Origin: Flavobacterium johnsoniae
Lineage (GTDB): Bacteria > Bacteroidota > Bacteroidia > Flavobacteriales > Flavobacteriaceae
DNA: 64,000 nucleotides
Assembly: GCF_001879205.1 (NCBI RefSeq)
Contig: NZ_MLFK01000002.1
Coordinates: 124,001 to 188,000 of the forward strand
Reading direction: 5' to 3'
The translations under genes and the position numbers were made by a program. Below the pieces are notes generated by a model. The model made no database searches, had not been told where the DNA came from, and saw only the letters and a program-made list of their open reading frames with translations. Shown piece after piece: positions 44,428-53,864 of this stretch (positions are counted from its first letter, which is position 1; the number at the start of each line of letters is the position of its first letter).

Positions 44428-45083
44428 TAAATATCTTTTTTAATTAAATTAATTATATATTGGTCTAGGGGAGTATAAAATAATTCAACATTTTTAAGTA
44501 TCGCTTCTAAACCAATCTTTTCCAAATCAATTGCAACTCTTTCTTGTATTAAATTTTCTGATATTCTCCATTTTATAAATTTAGCAGGATTTCCACCCAC
44601 AATTGAAAATGGCATAACATCTTTGGTTACAACACTTCCTGCTGCAATTATAGAGCCTTTCCCTAATGTTACACCAGACAGAACAAGTACATTATTGCCA
44701 ATCCACACTTCATCCTCGACTTTAATTGGTCCCTTAGTTCCCGCATCATCTTCTGAAAAATCTTCTAAAAAATGCGCTTTTAATGGATAAGTTGTAAATG
44801 TATTTATCTTATGATTTCCCCCCAATATAAACACAACATTAGAAGCAATGCTTACAAAGTTACCGATAGATAACTGCTCACTCTTATTCTCAAACGATTC
44901 AGTAATAATTTCACCGTAAGAGTGCTTTCCAACAGTTATTATTTTAGAATTTTTAACATTTAGCGAAATGGTCGTAGAATTATGTTTATTATTTAATCTC
45001 CATTCTACCATTTGCATTCTTCTTTTCAAATTCCAGATAAATTCTACTCGAAGAAGATTTATTAATTTTAAGTACTTAATCAT
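44427..45083 (-). CDS. CatB/Vat-type hexapeptide-repeat acetyltransferase
   Basis: A 218-residue left-handed beta-helix acetyltransferase. [23 protein letters not shown] holds the likely catalytic His near residue 96, and [31 protein letters not shown] continues the hexapeptide repeats. It is a relative of the enzyme at 5356-6006. Coupling to a WbbL-like rhamnosyltransferase (one-base overlap) suggests it acetylates that sugar or its acceptor. Confidence 0.82.
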   Translation of the reverse strand: MIKYLKLINLLRVEFIWNLKRRMQMVEWRLNNKHNSTTISLNVKNSKIITVGKHSYGEIITESFENKSEQLSIGNFVSIASNVVFILGGNHKINTFTTYPLKAHFLEDFSEDDAGTKGPIKVEDEVWIGNNVLVLSGVTLGKGSIIAAGSVVTKDVMPFSIVGGNPAKFIKWRISENLIQERVAIDLEKIGLEAILKNVELFYTPLDQYIINLIKKDI

Positions 45084-45174
45084 ATTTTTTAACGTAAGTT
45101 GCTTTAAACTATAGTAATCTAATTAGTGAGACAAATAAAGATTAGCTTTATTTTATATTATAATTCAAACAATT

Positions 45175-46281
45175 TTAGTTTAGCTCTCGTAAAATAATTT
45201 CATTCAGGTTGCCACAAATTTTCTTCCAATAAAAATTATCATATGCGTAATCCTGTATTTTTTCGCAGTTGTACTCAAGTTTTGCCGAATTATTCGCCAT
45301 TTCTGTAATTTGTATAGTTAGAGAATCGTAATTACCTACCTTGAATAATACTCCTAATTCCCCATCAGAAGTAACATCAATTGCGGATGAAAAATTAGGA
45401 CAAATTAAAGTACAACCAGATTTTATAGCTTCTAAAAAAACAAGAGGAAAAGCTTCCATAGGAGAAGTCAATGCAAATATTTTTGCTTTATCATATTTTG
45501 CTTGCAATAAGCCTCTATCGGTAATATTACCAGTAAATATAACTCTAGAAATTAAATCTGGATTTTCCTTAAAATAATGATTGATGTACTGATTAAATCC
45601 ATTATCAATAGGTCCTACTAATTCTAGTTTCCAGTCTTCATTCTCTTTTGCAAAATCTTTAAATGAATTTAATAAAACTTCATTATTTTTTTCTTTACTG
45701 CCAATTCTGCCAACCGTTAAAATTATATTTTCCTTGGAACTAAATTTGACTTTGTTTTTAGAATTATAATATCCATTTGGAATATAATTTAATTTCCCAT
45801 TAAATAAATTTTTAGAATTTAAATATTTATATAATGTCTTGGTTTCGACGCTTAAAATATTGATCTTTTTCAAAATATAAATTAATTTTTTACTTAATCC
45901 AGCATTTTTTATAGAATCATTAGCATCAAACTTTAAGTATGTAACATTCTTAGAAAATGTAATAAGTTTTAAAAATTTAAAAAACAATAAATATATTATA
46001 CTCTCTTTCGAAATATGATAGCATTGGACAATATCATATTTTCTAAAATTTAATAATATATACCAGCATACATCAATTATTTCATTATTAAATTTCCTAG
46101 TAATAAAAAGGTGTTTTAATCCTTTAACATCAGTTTCTACATATGGATAACGTCCATTTTCAAAGCTAATAAGAGAGGAATCGTAACCATATTCTTTATG
46201 GAGCACATAAGGAATCATTCCGACATCTTTTATTAAATGAACATTGGAAGTCTTAGGGAAGATCGTTAAGAATTTAAGCAT
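45175..46281 (-). CDS. Glycosyltransferase family 4 (GT-B fold)
   Basis: A 368-residue GT4 enzyme. ILTVGRIGSKEKNNEVLLNSF, LVGPIDNGFNQYI and the EX7E motif EAFPLVFLE (E276...E284) are present. The start overlaps the wzx gene by 16 bases, so its translation is coupled. It is one of the first glycosyltransferases transcribed in the second operon. The sugar is unknown. Confidence 0.84.
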   Translation of the reverse strand: MLKFLTIFPKTSNVHLIKDVGMIPYVLHKEYGYDSSLISFENGRYPYVETDVKGLKHLFITRKFNNEIIDVCWYILLNFRKYDIVQCYHISKESIIYLLFFKFLKLITFSKNVTYLKFDANDSIKNAGLSKKLIYILKKINILSVETKTLYKYLNSKNLFNGKLNYIPNGYYNSKNKVKFSSKENIILTVGRIGSKEKNNEVLLNSFKDFAKENEDWKLELVGPIDNGFNQYINHYFKENPDLISRVIFTGNITDRGLLQAKYDKAKIFALTSPMEAFPLVFLEAIKSGCTLICPNFSSAIDVTSDGELGVLFKVGNYDSLTIQITEMANNSAKLEYNCEKIQDYAYDNFYWKKICGNLNEIILRELN

Positions 46282-47780
46282 TTATTCTTTAATTTTGAAT
46301 AATATTTATAAATTATTTCTTTTTCCTCTAAATTAAAAACATAAGCAAATATTGTTATAATTACACCAGTTAATACTGATATATTGAAAATTTGTACGTA
46401 AGGATTAATATTTCCATTAAAGTATTTGCTAACAAAAAATATTGTTACAGTGCTAATGATTAATATGAACATGTATTTACAAAATGATCTAATAATTTTT
46501 TTAGTTTTGTAAGGAAAATACAATGACATGACTATTCCTGCAATTATATGAGAAATAAAAAGGGATATTGGAAATATATAAATCCCCACAGTTGAAATAA
46601 ATACTAAGTTTATTACAATAGAGATAATTTGTGCAAATACACCTAAAAAAGCATATTTTTTACTACGATTTGAGGATAAAAGAGCCATTCCAAAAATTAC
46701 ATAAATAAAAACAGCAAGTATACTCCAACTATAATAGATTGTTAATTCACTAATTTGAAACAGCATATTACTCGGAATTTTTCCTTTATTAAAAAAAATA
46801 TAAACAATAGACATTGAGCATGAAGTAAATATTGGAATTACAAAAGATAATAACAGTAGACCTAATTGTAGTATTTCCATAAAATTTGATGTAAATTCTC
46901 TAGGTTTTTTATCAATATATTTTGAAGATAATACAGGAACCAACATTGTTACCAAAACACTAGTTAATACACTTGTGAAAATATCTGTAAATTTTCGCGA
47001 ATAATCAAGTACAGATACATATCCAATTCCTAAAGTACTAACTAATGTTTTTTCTAAAACAGCAGATATTTGACCGAAAGAATAAGGTAAGAAAAAAGGA
47101 AGTGCAAAAATAATAAAGATTTTAAAATCTTTAACTTTTATAACTGAATATGAAAAAATTAAAATATTTAATTTTTTTATTTGGAAGAGTAATAAAATAA
47201 GTAAAAGTATTGCTCCAATGTAATATGATAAAACCAAAGAATATATCCCGATATAAGGAGCTAGAAAAACAAGTAAAACTAAATTTATAATTGAAGTAAT
47301 AAATCCCGTTATTTCTGGCACAAAAAAAGATTCATATGCATTTAATAAACTTGTAGCTATCGCTGAAAGTTGTGTAATCAACAATATCGGCGCAGCTATT
47401 ATAATCATTTTTATTAACCTCTCATAATGCATTCCCGAATATGTTGGAGCAATAATATTCGCTAAAAACTGAGGATAAACAAAAATGAAGCATACTAATC
47501 CGATAGATATTAGTACAGTAAAAAAAAGCATTGATTTTGTTTTCCTTAACGCCTCAATTTCTCCGCTTTCACCGCGCAAAAAAATGAATTTGGATCTAAA
47601 AGTTTCATTTATTGGTCCCCAAATTGCCATGTCCAAAAATAAAACAACAGATAAAGCTAATAACCATACATCTTTATCCAAACTTACACCAAAATATTTT
47701 GCTGTAAGTGATAAATTTAGAACTCCAACTAATAATTTTACAATTCTTATTAGAAATAGTAAACTTGTATTCCTTTTCAA
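46266..47780 (-). CDS. wzx: Wzx-type flippase (MurJ/MVIN-like)
   Basis: A 504-residue integral membrane protein with about 13-14 hydrophobic segments. LTAKYFGVSLDKDVWLLALSV and LLNAYESFFVPEITG resemble MurJ/MVIN-type flippases rather than classical Wzx, as often found in Bacteroidetes. It would flip undecaprenyl-pyrophosphate-linked repeat units to the periplasm. Position between the Wzz-like/SLBB export genes and the first glycosyltransferase supports a polysaccharide role over peptidoglycan synthesis. The gap to the Wzz-like gene is 39 bases. Confidence 0.85.
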   Translation of the reverse strand: MKRNTSLLFLIRIVKLLVGVLNLSLTAKYFGVSLDKDVWLLALSVVLFLDMAIWGPINETFRSKFIFLRGESGEIEALRKTKSMLFFTVLISIGLVCFIFVYPQFLANIIAPTYSGMHYERLIKMIIIAAPILLITQLSAIATSLLNAYESFFVPEITGFITSIINLVLLVFLAPYIGIYSLVLSYYIGAILLLILLLFQIKKLNILIFSYSVIKVKDFKIFIIFALPFFLPYSFGQISAVLEKTLVSTLGIGYVSVLDYSRKFTDIFTSVLTSVLVTMLVPVLSSKYIDKKPREFTSNFMEILQLGLLLLSFVIPIFTSCSMSIVYIFFNKGKIPSNMLFQISELTIYYSWSILAVFIYVIFGMALLSSNRSKKYAFLGVFAQIISIVINLVFISTVGIYIFPISLFISHIIAGIVMSLYFPYKTKKIIRSFCKYMFILIISTVTIFFVSKYFNGNINPYVQIFNISVLTGVIITIFAYVFNLEEKEIIYKYYSKLKNKCLNS

Positions 47781-47819
47781 AATATCTAACTTTATTTTAT
47801 CACTGTTAAAAAGAAATAA

Positions 47820-48890
47820 TTAAACCATCTCGTTAAGAATTCTTCGAATTACAAGAAAAAAAACGGTTAAAAAACCTGCCAAAATACCTCCCAATATAAT
47901 GCCCTTTAATTTTCCGAACTTTTCTTTAGCTAATGGCAAAATTGGTCTATCAACTACCTGAATTAATGGAGTTTCTTTTCGTAAAGTAACCTTTGCAAGT
48001 TCGGCTTGCTTAACTAATTCTGTTAAGATTGCAGTATTAGCTTGAACATCAACCTGTCTTCTGGCCGATGGTGTTCTACGTACATTCAGTGCTGGATTTA
48101 GATTAAAAGTGTTATCATTAGCGATTGCAACTCCAGTAATCGCACCATTAAGTTCCCTACGTATTGAATCAACTTGATGTTCTAAAATATCCATATTTAT
48201 TCTAGCTTTTTTACTTTTAGTAGTTACATAGAATTTCCCCACTTCTTTAGCTAATGCTTCACAAAAAACTTTGGAAAATAACTCGTTTTCAGACGCGACA
48301 TCAACACTAATAATTGATGCTTTTTTATCTTTTTGTAAAACTGATAAACTTGATTTAGATAGTTGATTATAGATACTGCCTAATATACTATCTTGTATTC
48401 TTGTAAAGTTTTTACGATTAGCATTTGGCAAAAACTGAATTTCATTTAGTGATGGATTATTAGACCAATATTCTCTCCATTTATTGTTTTTAATATACAT
48501 CTCAGCTATTGAAATTTCTTTTCCATCTAATCTAACTGGAGATAGTAGGGTTTTCTCAACCATTACTCTTGATTTAAATAATTCAGTCAAATTAGAGCCA
48601 GTAAATATACCACCGCCACTTCCACCTAAATCTAAACCAAAAGAACTTGCTAAACCTAAGGCGCTTCCTAAACCACCTCCTCCAGATTTCTCATCCTCTA
48701 ATGCAAAAGACAATGTTGCAGTATAAATAGGCTTTTTTAAAAATGAATATGTAAGTCCTAATCCTCCACCTATCATTCCAGACAAAATAATTATCTTCCA
48801 TTTGGAAAGCAAAAACCCAGACCATTCTCTAATTTTTTGAATTAATTCTTTAAACGAAATTCCATCGTTTTCTTTAATACTTTTTTCCAT
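47820..48890 (-). CDS. Wzz-like chain-length/co-polymerase protein
   Basis: A 356-residue protein with hydrophobic segments near residues 33-51 and 329-347 around a periplasmic, partly coiled-coil region, the Wzz architecture. An unusual Gly-rich stretch (about 70-97: GGGGLGSALGLASSFG...) follows the first membrane region. ETPLIQVVDRPILPLAKEKFG before the second membrane segment is the standard Wzz C-terminal block. No kinase domain is attached. It would set glycan chain length with the Wzy polymerase and partner the SLBB protein encoded 12 bases upstream. Confidence 0.84.
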   Translation of the reverse strand: MEKSIKENDGISFKELIQKIREWSGFLLSKWKIIILSGMIGGGLGLTYSFLKKPIYTATLSFALEDEKSGGGGLGSALGLASSFGLDLGGSGGGIFTGSNLTELFKSRVMVEKTLLSPVRLDGKEISIAEMYIKNNKWREYWSNNPSLNEIQFLPNANRKNFTRIQDSILGSIYNQLSKSSLSVLQKDKKASIISVDVASENELFSKVFCEALAKEVGKFYVTTKSKKARINMDILEHQVDSIRRELNGAITGVAIANDNTFNLNPALNVRRTPSARRQVDVQANTAILTELVKQAELAKVTLRKETPLIQVVDRPILPLAKEKFGKLKGIILGGILAGFLTVFFLVIRRILNEMV

Positions 48891-48902
48891 TAAATAGATT
48901 AG

Positions 48903-51335
48903 TTATTTAAAAGCAGTTACAATTAATAAAGCTAAACTCGAAATTACACTACCGATTCCAACCCATTCTCCTGTACTCATTTTTTTTCTATCTGGTTTTT
49001 CTGGAACAACAATCTGTGAATCTGGTAATACTTTTGGATAAGATCTAAAAAACAAAAATGATCCCGTAACAGCTGCTTTACCATTTGGATAAATTATATA
49101 AGCCTTTCTTTTCCATCCTTTATTATCAACACCACCAACAGAGTTTATATAGTATTTAAATCCTTTTCCACTCCTATATGGAATTTCGGAAGTCAACAAT
49201 ACATTACCTGTTACTTTTACACCTTCATTGTAAACTGCAACTTCAATTTCATCTCCAGGAAATAAAGTCACATTTGAAAAATGATTTTTATCTTTAACTA
49301 TTTTTTCCCAATTAACTGGAATTGTAGCAAACTTTAATTCTTCTTTTAACTTTTTAGTCAATTTATCTTTTAAGGTATCATTTTTAGATAAATTCAAATC
49401 TATACTTTCTAACTTTTCAATTTGTTCTTGTTTAATTGGTCTCTTGATTTTCATTCCATCTAAATTTGCAATAGATGTCAATCCTCCTGCTCTCATTACC
49501 ACATTGTAAACCGTCTCTTTTTTATTTGCCAAAACATATTTACCTGGATATCCGACAGCACCACTAACAGTAACCATTTCTGGTTTTTCATAAACAGCCA
49601 TTCTCCGAATATTAATGACATCGAATGGTTTTAAAACAAAATTTTTAATTTGCTCATTATTGTCTGCTGTAATTTCAAGCTCAACTAACTCAATTCTTTT
49701 AGGATTAGCATCATCAATTTCATCCGACTTAACCATCCTGGCAATCTCAACTCTTTTAGAAGCTGAACCTGTTAGTCCTCCAACCTGAACTACTAAATCG
49801 TTAAGGGTTAGATTATCAAAATATTCATATTCACCAGGATTTTTTACTTCTCCATCAATTGTCACTTTATATTCTTCTCTAAAATCTAAAATAGAATAAA
49901 CAGTTACAATATCTTCTCTTTTCAATTCAAGATCGGCACTTAAATCCCCAGATAGAGCTGCACTTAAATCTACATTTACAATTTCTGTTGTCAAATCTGT
50001 TTTTAAACGAATAATTCTAGCTCTTTTTGTATACGCGTCTTCTTTTAAACCTTCTGCTCTTGTAACAAGATCAGAAATTCTCATTCCTTCATTGTACGAA
50101 TAGTAATCTGGCCTGAAAACTGCACCCTCAATTTTGATACGATTTTCGAAACGATTTAAAATTTTTGTAATTCTAAAGACATCCCCAGATTGTGGCTGAT
50201 AAGTACTATATTCGCTTTCATTTATATCATGAACCTTAAATTCTTTACCTGTTTTTTGCAAGACATTTACAGATGCAGTATATGCAAATTCGTTAAATCC
50301 GGATGCAAAATTCAATAGATCAGAGAATTTTTCTCCCCTTTTCATTTCAAAAATCCCTGGACGTTTGACTTCTCCTTCAACTGTAACTCTCTGACTGTAA
50401 GCAGGGATTCTGATTACATCATTGTCCTTTAAACTGACATTGTCAGACTGATCTCCTTTCACTAAAAAGCGGTAGATATCTATATTTCTATAAACTTTAT
50501 TATTTCGTATTAATTCAATGTTTCTGTAACTTCCATTTTTTCCAGGTCCTCCAGCCAAATGCAACGCATTATAAACTGTTGCTAGAGAAGAGATAGAGTA
50601 GTTACCTGGCTGTTTACCTCCAACAACGGTAATTTTAATAGTACGAATACGTCCTAAACTTACACTTACTTGAGATTGCCCAGACGAAACTGTACTATAA
50701 ACTCTTCCTATAGCTGCCTTAATTTTTTGAGTAGCAGCTTCAATTGACATCCCTGACACAGAAATTTGTCCTACATAATCAATTGTAATTTTACCTTCAA
50801 CGCTAACAGGTATGCTTGCATTATATTCCTGAACTCCATATACACTCACTTGCAATTCATCTCCAGGGCCTAAAACATAGTTCATTGGAGTTGCCAATTT
50901 TAAATCTGGTTCAAAATTTAGTGTAGGATTATCAAATAATTCTGATCCAAAAATTAAGGCATTAGCTGAATCTTTAACTTTTTCATTTTTAATTTCTTCC
51001 TGCTTTCTTCCTGAATCCTTATTTCCTGTTTTGGATTTATTATCTTTATCCTTGGCGTCCCCTTTAGAATTTTTCTTCTCAAATTCAGTAAGTTTAATTC
51101 GCAGCTTATTAAATTCTGTTTGACTCATTCCTTTAGAAAGTGCCATAGGTTCTACTTGATCAATTGAAGTATTATTACTTTTAAGCTGTGCACTTATTTT
51201 TGCCAAGTCATCATCAGACAAATAGTCTACTTTTATTGTACTTAAATCTTTCGATTTAAGAATATCTTGCGCATATCCATTAAAAGAGAACAAGAAAGTA
51301 AAAACCAGAATAAGAACGTATATTATTTTTTTCAT
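48903..51335 (-). CDS. Large multi-SLBB polysaccharide export protein
   Basis: An 810-residue secreted export protein. Residues 1-22 are a signal peptide ending SFNGYAQ, without a lipobox Cys. After a charged linker (KKNSKGDAKDKDNK region, about 90-118) comes a poly-export domain (YVLGPGDELQVSVYG). Then six SLBB-like repeats follow, recognisable as V-x-G-x-V-x-x-P-G with a later LxxLxxxAGG: near 230, 313, 390, 480, 585 and 700. The C-terminus is one hydrophobic helix (about 790-808). It would form the periplasmic/outer-membrane conduit, much longer than classical Wza (about 380 residues). A short Wza is separately encoded at 60881, so the locus has two export-protein types. Confidence 0.85.
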   Translation of the reverse strand: MKKIIYVLILVFTFLFSFNGYAQDILKSKDLSTIKVDYLSDDDLAKISAQLKSNNTSIDQVEPMALSKGMSQTEFNKLRIKLTEFEKKNSKGDAKDKDNKSKTGNKDSGRKQEEIKNEKVKDSANALIFGSELFDNPTLNFEPDLKLATPMNYVLGPGDELQVSVYGVQEYNASIPVSVEGKITIDYVGQISVSGMSIEAATQKIKAAIGRVYSTVSSGQSQVSVSLGRIRTIKITVVGGKQPGNYSISSLATVYNALHLAGGPGKNGSYRNIELIRNNKVYRNIDIYRFLVKGDQSDNVSLKDNDVIRIPAYSQRVTVEGEVKRPGIFEMKRGEKFSDLLNFASGFNEFAYTASVNVLQKTGKEFKVHDINESEYSTYQPQSGDVFRITKILNRFENRIKIEGAVFRPDYYSYNEGMRISDLVTRAEGLKEDAYTKRARIIRLKTDLTTEIVNVDLSAALSGDLSADLELKREDIVTVYSILDFREEYKVTIDGEVKNPGEYEYFDNLTLNDLVVQVGGLTGSASKRVEIARMVKSDEIDDANPKRIELVELEITADNNEQIKNFVLKPFDVINIRRMAVYEKPEMVTVSGAVGYPGKYVLANKKETVYNVVMRAGGLTSIANLDGMKIKRPIKQEQIEKLESIDLNLSKNDTLKDKLTKKLKEELKFATIPVNWEKIVKDKNHFSNVTLFPGDEIEVAVYNEGVKVTGNVLLTSEIPYRSGKGFKYYINSVGGVDNKGWKRKAYIIYPNGKAAVTGSFLFFRSYPKVLPDSQIVVPEKPDRKKMSTGEWVGIGSVISSLALLIVTAFK

Positions 51336-51380
51336 ATTTATTAATCTTAAAAGAACTAAGTTTTAATTAAAATTGTCTTT

Positions 51381-52427
51381 TTATGAATATTGTTTTTCAT
51401 AGTATTCCTTATAAGAACCAGATGTTACGTTCTGCAGCCACTCTTCATTACTTAAATACCAATTTATAGTTTTTTCCAAACCTTCTTCAAAAGTAACAGA
51501 TGGCTTCCATCCCAATTCTTTATTTATTTTTGAAGCGTCAATTGCATATCGTAAATCATGACCAGGTCTGTCTTTAACGTATGTAATCAAATTTTGAGAA
51601 GTACCCTTATCTCTTCCTAATTTTTGATCCATTATTTCACATAGTAACTTCACCAAATCAATATTTTTCCACTCGTTAAAGCCTCCAATATTATAAGTTT
51701 CGTGATTCTTCCCTTCATGAAAAACTAAATCTATAGCAATGGCATGATCTTCAACAAATAACCAATCGCGTGTATAATTACCATCACCATAAACAGGTAG
51801 AGGCTTGTTATTTATAATGTTATTTATAAAAAGCGGGATTAATTTTTCAGGAAAATGATAAGATCCGTAATTGTTTGAGCAGTTTGTTAAAACATAAGGT
51901 AACCCATAAGTTTCTCCATAAGCTCTAACAAAATGATCAGAGCTAGCTTTTGATGCAGAATAAGGAGAGTTTGGATCATAAGGTGTTGTTTCTGTAAACA
52001 AACCCTCAGCACCCAAAGAGCCATAAACTTCATCTGTACTAATATGATAAAATCTCTTTGCTTCAAAATCTCCTTTCCATTGATTTTTTGCAGCATTTAA
52101 CAAGTTCATTGTTCCTATGACATTTGTTTTTACAAATGCAAGCGGATCTTCGATAGAACGATCTACATGAGATTCTGCCGCCAAGTGCAAAACTCCATCG
52201 AAATTATGTTGTGCAAAAAGTTTATTGATAAAAACTTCGTCAACAATATCACCTTTCACAAAAGTGTAGTTAGATTTATCTTCTATATCTTTTATATTCT
52301 CAAGATTCCCAGCATAAGTCAGAGCATCCAGATTAAATATCTGATACTCCGGATATTTATTTACAAAACGTCTTACTACGTGAGAACCAATAAAACCAGC
52401 ACCGCCAGTAATTAGAATTTTTTTCAT
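51381..52427 (-). CDS. rmlB: dTDP-glucose 4,6-dehydratase (RmlB)
   Basis: A 348-residue extended SDR of standard length. ILITGGAGFIGSHVVRRF binds NAD, AAESHVDRSI and STDEVYGSLG hold the Thr-Asp-Glu catalytic triad of dehydratases, and YSASKASSD the Tyr-x3-Lys. It converts dTDP-glucose to dTDP-4-keto-6-deoxyglucose, the common precursor for rhamnose (RmlC, RmlD) and Fuc4N (WecE). It is 20 kb from rmlC/rmlD/rmlA, and 4 bases after manC. Confidence 0.95.
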   Translation of the reverse strand: MKKILITGGAGFIGSHVVRRFVNKYPEYQIFNLDALTYAGNLENIKDIEDKSNYTFVKGDIVDEVFINKLFAQHNFDGVLHLAAESHVDRSIEDPLAFVKTNVIGTMNLLNAAKNQWKGDFEAKRFYHISTDEVYGSLGAEGLFTETTPYDPNSPYSASKASSDHFVRAYGETYGLPYVLTNCSNNYGSYHFPEKLIPLFINNIINNKPLPVYGDGNYTRDWLFVEDHAIAIDLVFHEGKNHETYNIGGFNEWKNIDLVKLLCEIMDQKLGRDKGTSQNLITYVKDRPGHDLRYAIDASKINKELGWKPSVTFEEGLEKTINWYLSNEEWLQNVTSGSYKEYYEKQYS

Positions 52428-52431
52428 TTGA

Positions 52432-53427
52432 TTAATTTAATAAATCTGAATTTATTCTTTCCAACTCACTGTAAATGTCTTTTACATCTTGTGAGTTTTC
52501 TTTCTGCAAAATTAAATTTGCTGTATCTGTATATACAAAAATAGTGTTTTTTAATCCTAAAAACGTGGTGTGCTTTCCTGAACCAATTACCATATTTCCG
52601 TTTTTGTCTATTGGATGCCCTTTTGAAACTAAATACTCATAAACTGATTCAAAAGAACCTAAATCTGACCATGAAAAAGAAGCTGGTACAACTTTAATTT
52701 TTTTACTTCTTTCCATAACAGCATAATCAATACTGATTGACGGAATTTGCATTGATAAATCTAAATCCAAGAATCCCTCTTTGGATGCTTCCCAAACTTC
52801 TTTAGATTTTTCATAAACATCTGGTTGAAATTGTTTCAACTCTTCTAAAAGAACTCCTGCTTTAAAACAAAACATGCCGCTGTTCCACAAAAAGTTGCCT
52901 CTTGCAATAAATTCTTTAGCAGTAGTTTCATTTGGCTTTTCACGGAACGAAATTACTTTATCACCTTTTGACTCGATATATCCATATCCAGTTTCTGGCT
53001 TAGTTGGAATAATTCCAAATGTTACGATATAACCTTCCTTAGCTTTTAAAACAGCTTCTTGGATAGCATTATTATAATCATCCATTTTATCAATTATATG
53101 ATCAGAGGGAGTTATAATTAAGATATCATCAGGATTAGATGCAAAAGCTGCAAACGCAATTGCCGCTGCAGTATTTCTAGGTGTAGCTTCTACAATATTT
53201 AGATAAGACGTTTTAGTTTTATCCATCACTTTTCCGCTTAAATGATGATTATCAACGTTGCCAACAACCATCACTTTATCTGCTAAATGATTATTGCGTT
53301 CAACCGTCATTTCGAATAAAGATTTATTTTCAAATATCTCTAAATATTGTTTTGGCTGACTTTTTCTAGAAAGAGGCCATAACCTGCTTCCTACACCACC
53401 CGTTAAAATAACGTGAGTTATTGACAT
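52432..53427 (-). CDS. manC: Mannose-1-phosphate guanylyltransferase (ManC, single domain)
   Basis: A 331-residue nucleotidyltransferase. VILTGGVGSRLWPLSR at 6-21 is the GTP/pyrophosphorylase motif, with SQPKQYLEIF, ATPRNTAAAIAFA, PSDHIID and FREKPNETTAKEFIARGNFLWNSGMF. It makes GDP-mannose. The C-terminal phosphomannose isomerase cupin of two-domain ManC proteins is absent. No GDP-mannose-modifying enzyme (Gmd, Fcl) or ManB is encoded in the window, so mannose itself is the likely use. It follows the TagD-like gene by one base. Confidence 0.9.
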   Translation of the reverse strand: MSITHVILTGGVGSRLWPLSRKSQPKQYLEIFENKSLFEMTVERNNHLADKVMVVGNVDNHHLSGKVMDKTKTSYLNIVEATPRNTAAAIAFAAFASNPDDILIITPSDHIIDKMDDYNNAIQEAVLKAKEGYIVTFGIIPTKPETGYGYIESKGDKVISFREKPNETTAKEFIARGNFLWNSGMFCFKAGVLLEELKQFQPDVYEKSKEVWEASKEGFLDLDLSMQIPSISIDYAVMERSKKIKVVPASFSWSDLGSFESVYEYLVSKGHPIDKNGNMVIGSGKHTTFLGLKNTIFVYTDTANLILQKENSQDVKDIYSELERINSDLLN

Positions 53428-53428
53428 A

Positions 53429-53851
53429 TTATATTTTTTTTAATTGTTTTTCAGCAACTTCTTTTCTAAGATTGCTACTTGAAAATCGATGATCTCTAAC
53501 ATTAAAATATAGCGTTATCCCTTTCTGTTCACAGTAATCACGGCCAGTAAAGTTTTTCTCTCTATATTCATCTCCAATGATTCTTACATCTATTTTAAAA
53601 GATCTCAAAATATCTTCTAAATCTTGTTCTGTTGCATAAGGGACAATTTCATCTACAAACTTGCAGCCTTTTAATTGTATATACCTTTCCACCACTGTTT
53701 GAGAAGGACTATTTTTTTCAGGACGATCAAGTGTTGGGTCTGTTTGCAAGCCAACTATTAAATAATCACATTCTCTTTTTGCTTCTTCTAACATCTTAAT
53801 ATGTCCAGCATGCAATAAATCAAAAGCACTAAAAGTTATTCCTACTTTCAT
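53429..53851 (-). CDS. TagD-like adenylyl/cytidylyltransferase
   Basis: A 140-residue nucleotidyltransferase of the cytidylyltransferase-like fold. FSAFDLLHAGHIKML supplies the HxGH motif (HAGH near residue 14-17), and RFSSSNLRK near the end is the second nucleotide-binding signature (the ISTT position of TagD). Characterised relatives make CDP-glycerol (TagD), or activate phosphorylated heptose (HldE C-terminal half) or other alditol phosphates. It is encoded among manC and the UDP-HexNAc dehydrogenase, so an activated polyol or unusual sugar for the glycan is likely. The exact substrate is open. Confidence 0.78.
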   Translation of the reverse strand: MKVGITFSAFDLLHAGHIKMLEEAKRECDYLIVGLQTDPTLDRPEKNSPSQTVVERYIQLKGCKFVDEIVPYATEQDLEDILRSFKIDVRIIGDEYREKNFTGRDYCEQKGITLYFNVRDHRFSSSNLRKEVAEKQLKKI

Positions 53852-53864
53852 AATTTAATAAAAT

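Noticed and set aside
45133-45153. Hairpin AAATAAAG-ATTAG-CTTTATTT in the gap before the acetyltransferase gene
   Set aside because: Short, AT-rich, and without a following T-run on the minus strand; likely chance.
47485-47823. Plus-strand open frames inside minus-strand genes, for example at 47485-47823, 58911-59246, 11044-11310 and 4461-4793
   Set aside because: They lie wholly or almost wholly antisense to well-supported genes, have no recognisable domain and low-complexity or unlikely compositions.
51887-52096. A 69-codon minus-strand frame inside rmlB
   Set aside because: It is an out-of-frame shadow of the strongly supported rmlB gene.
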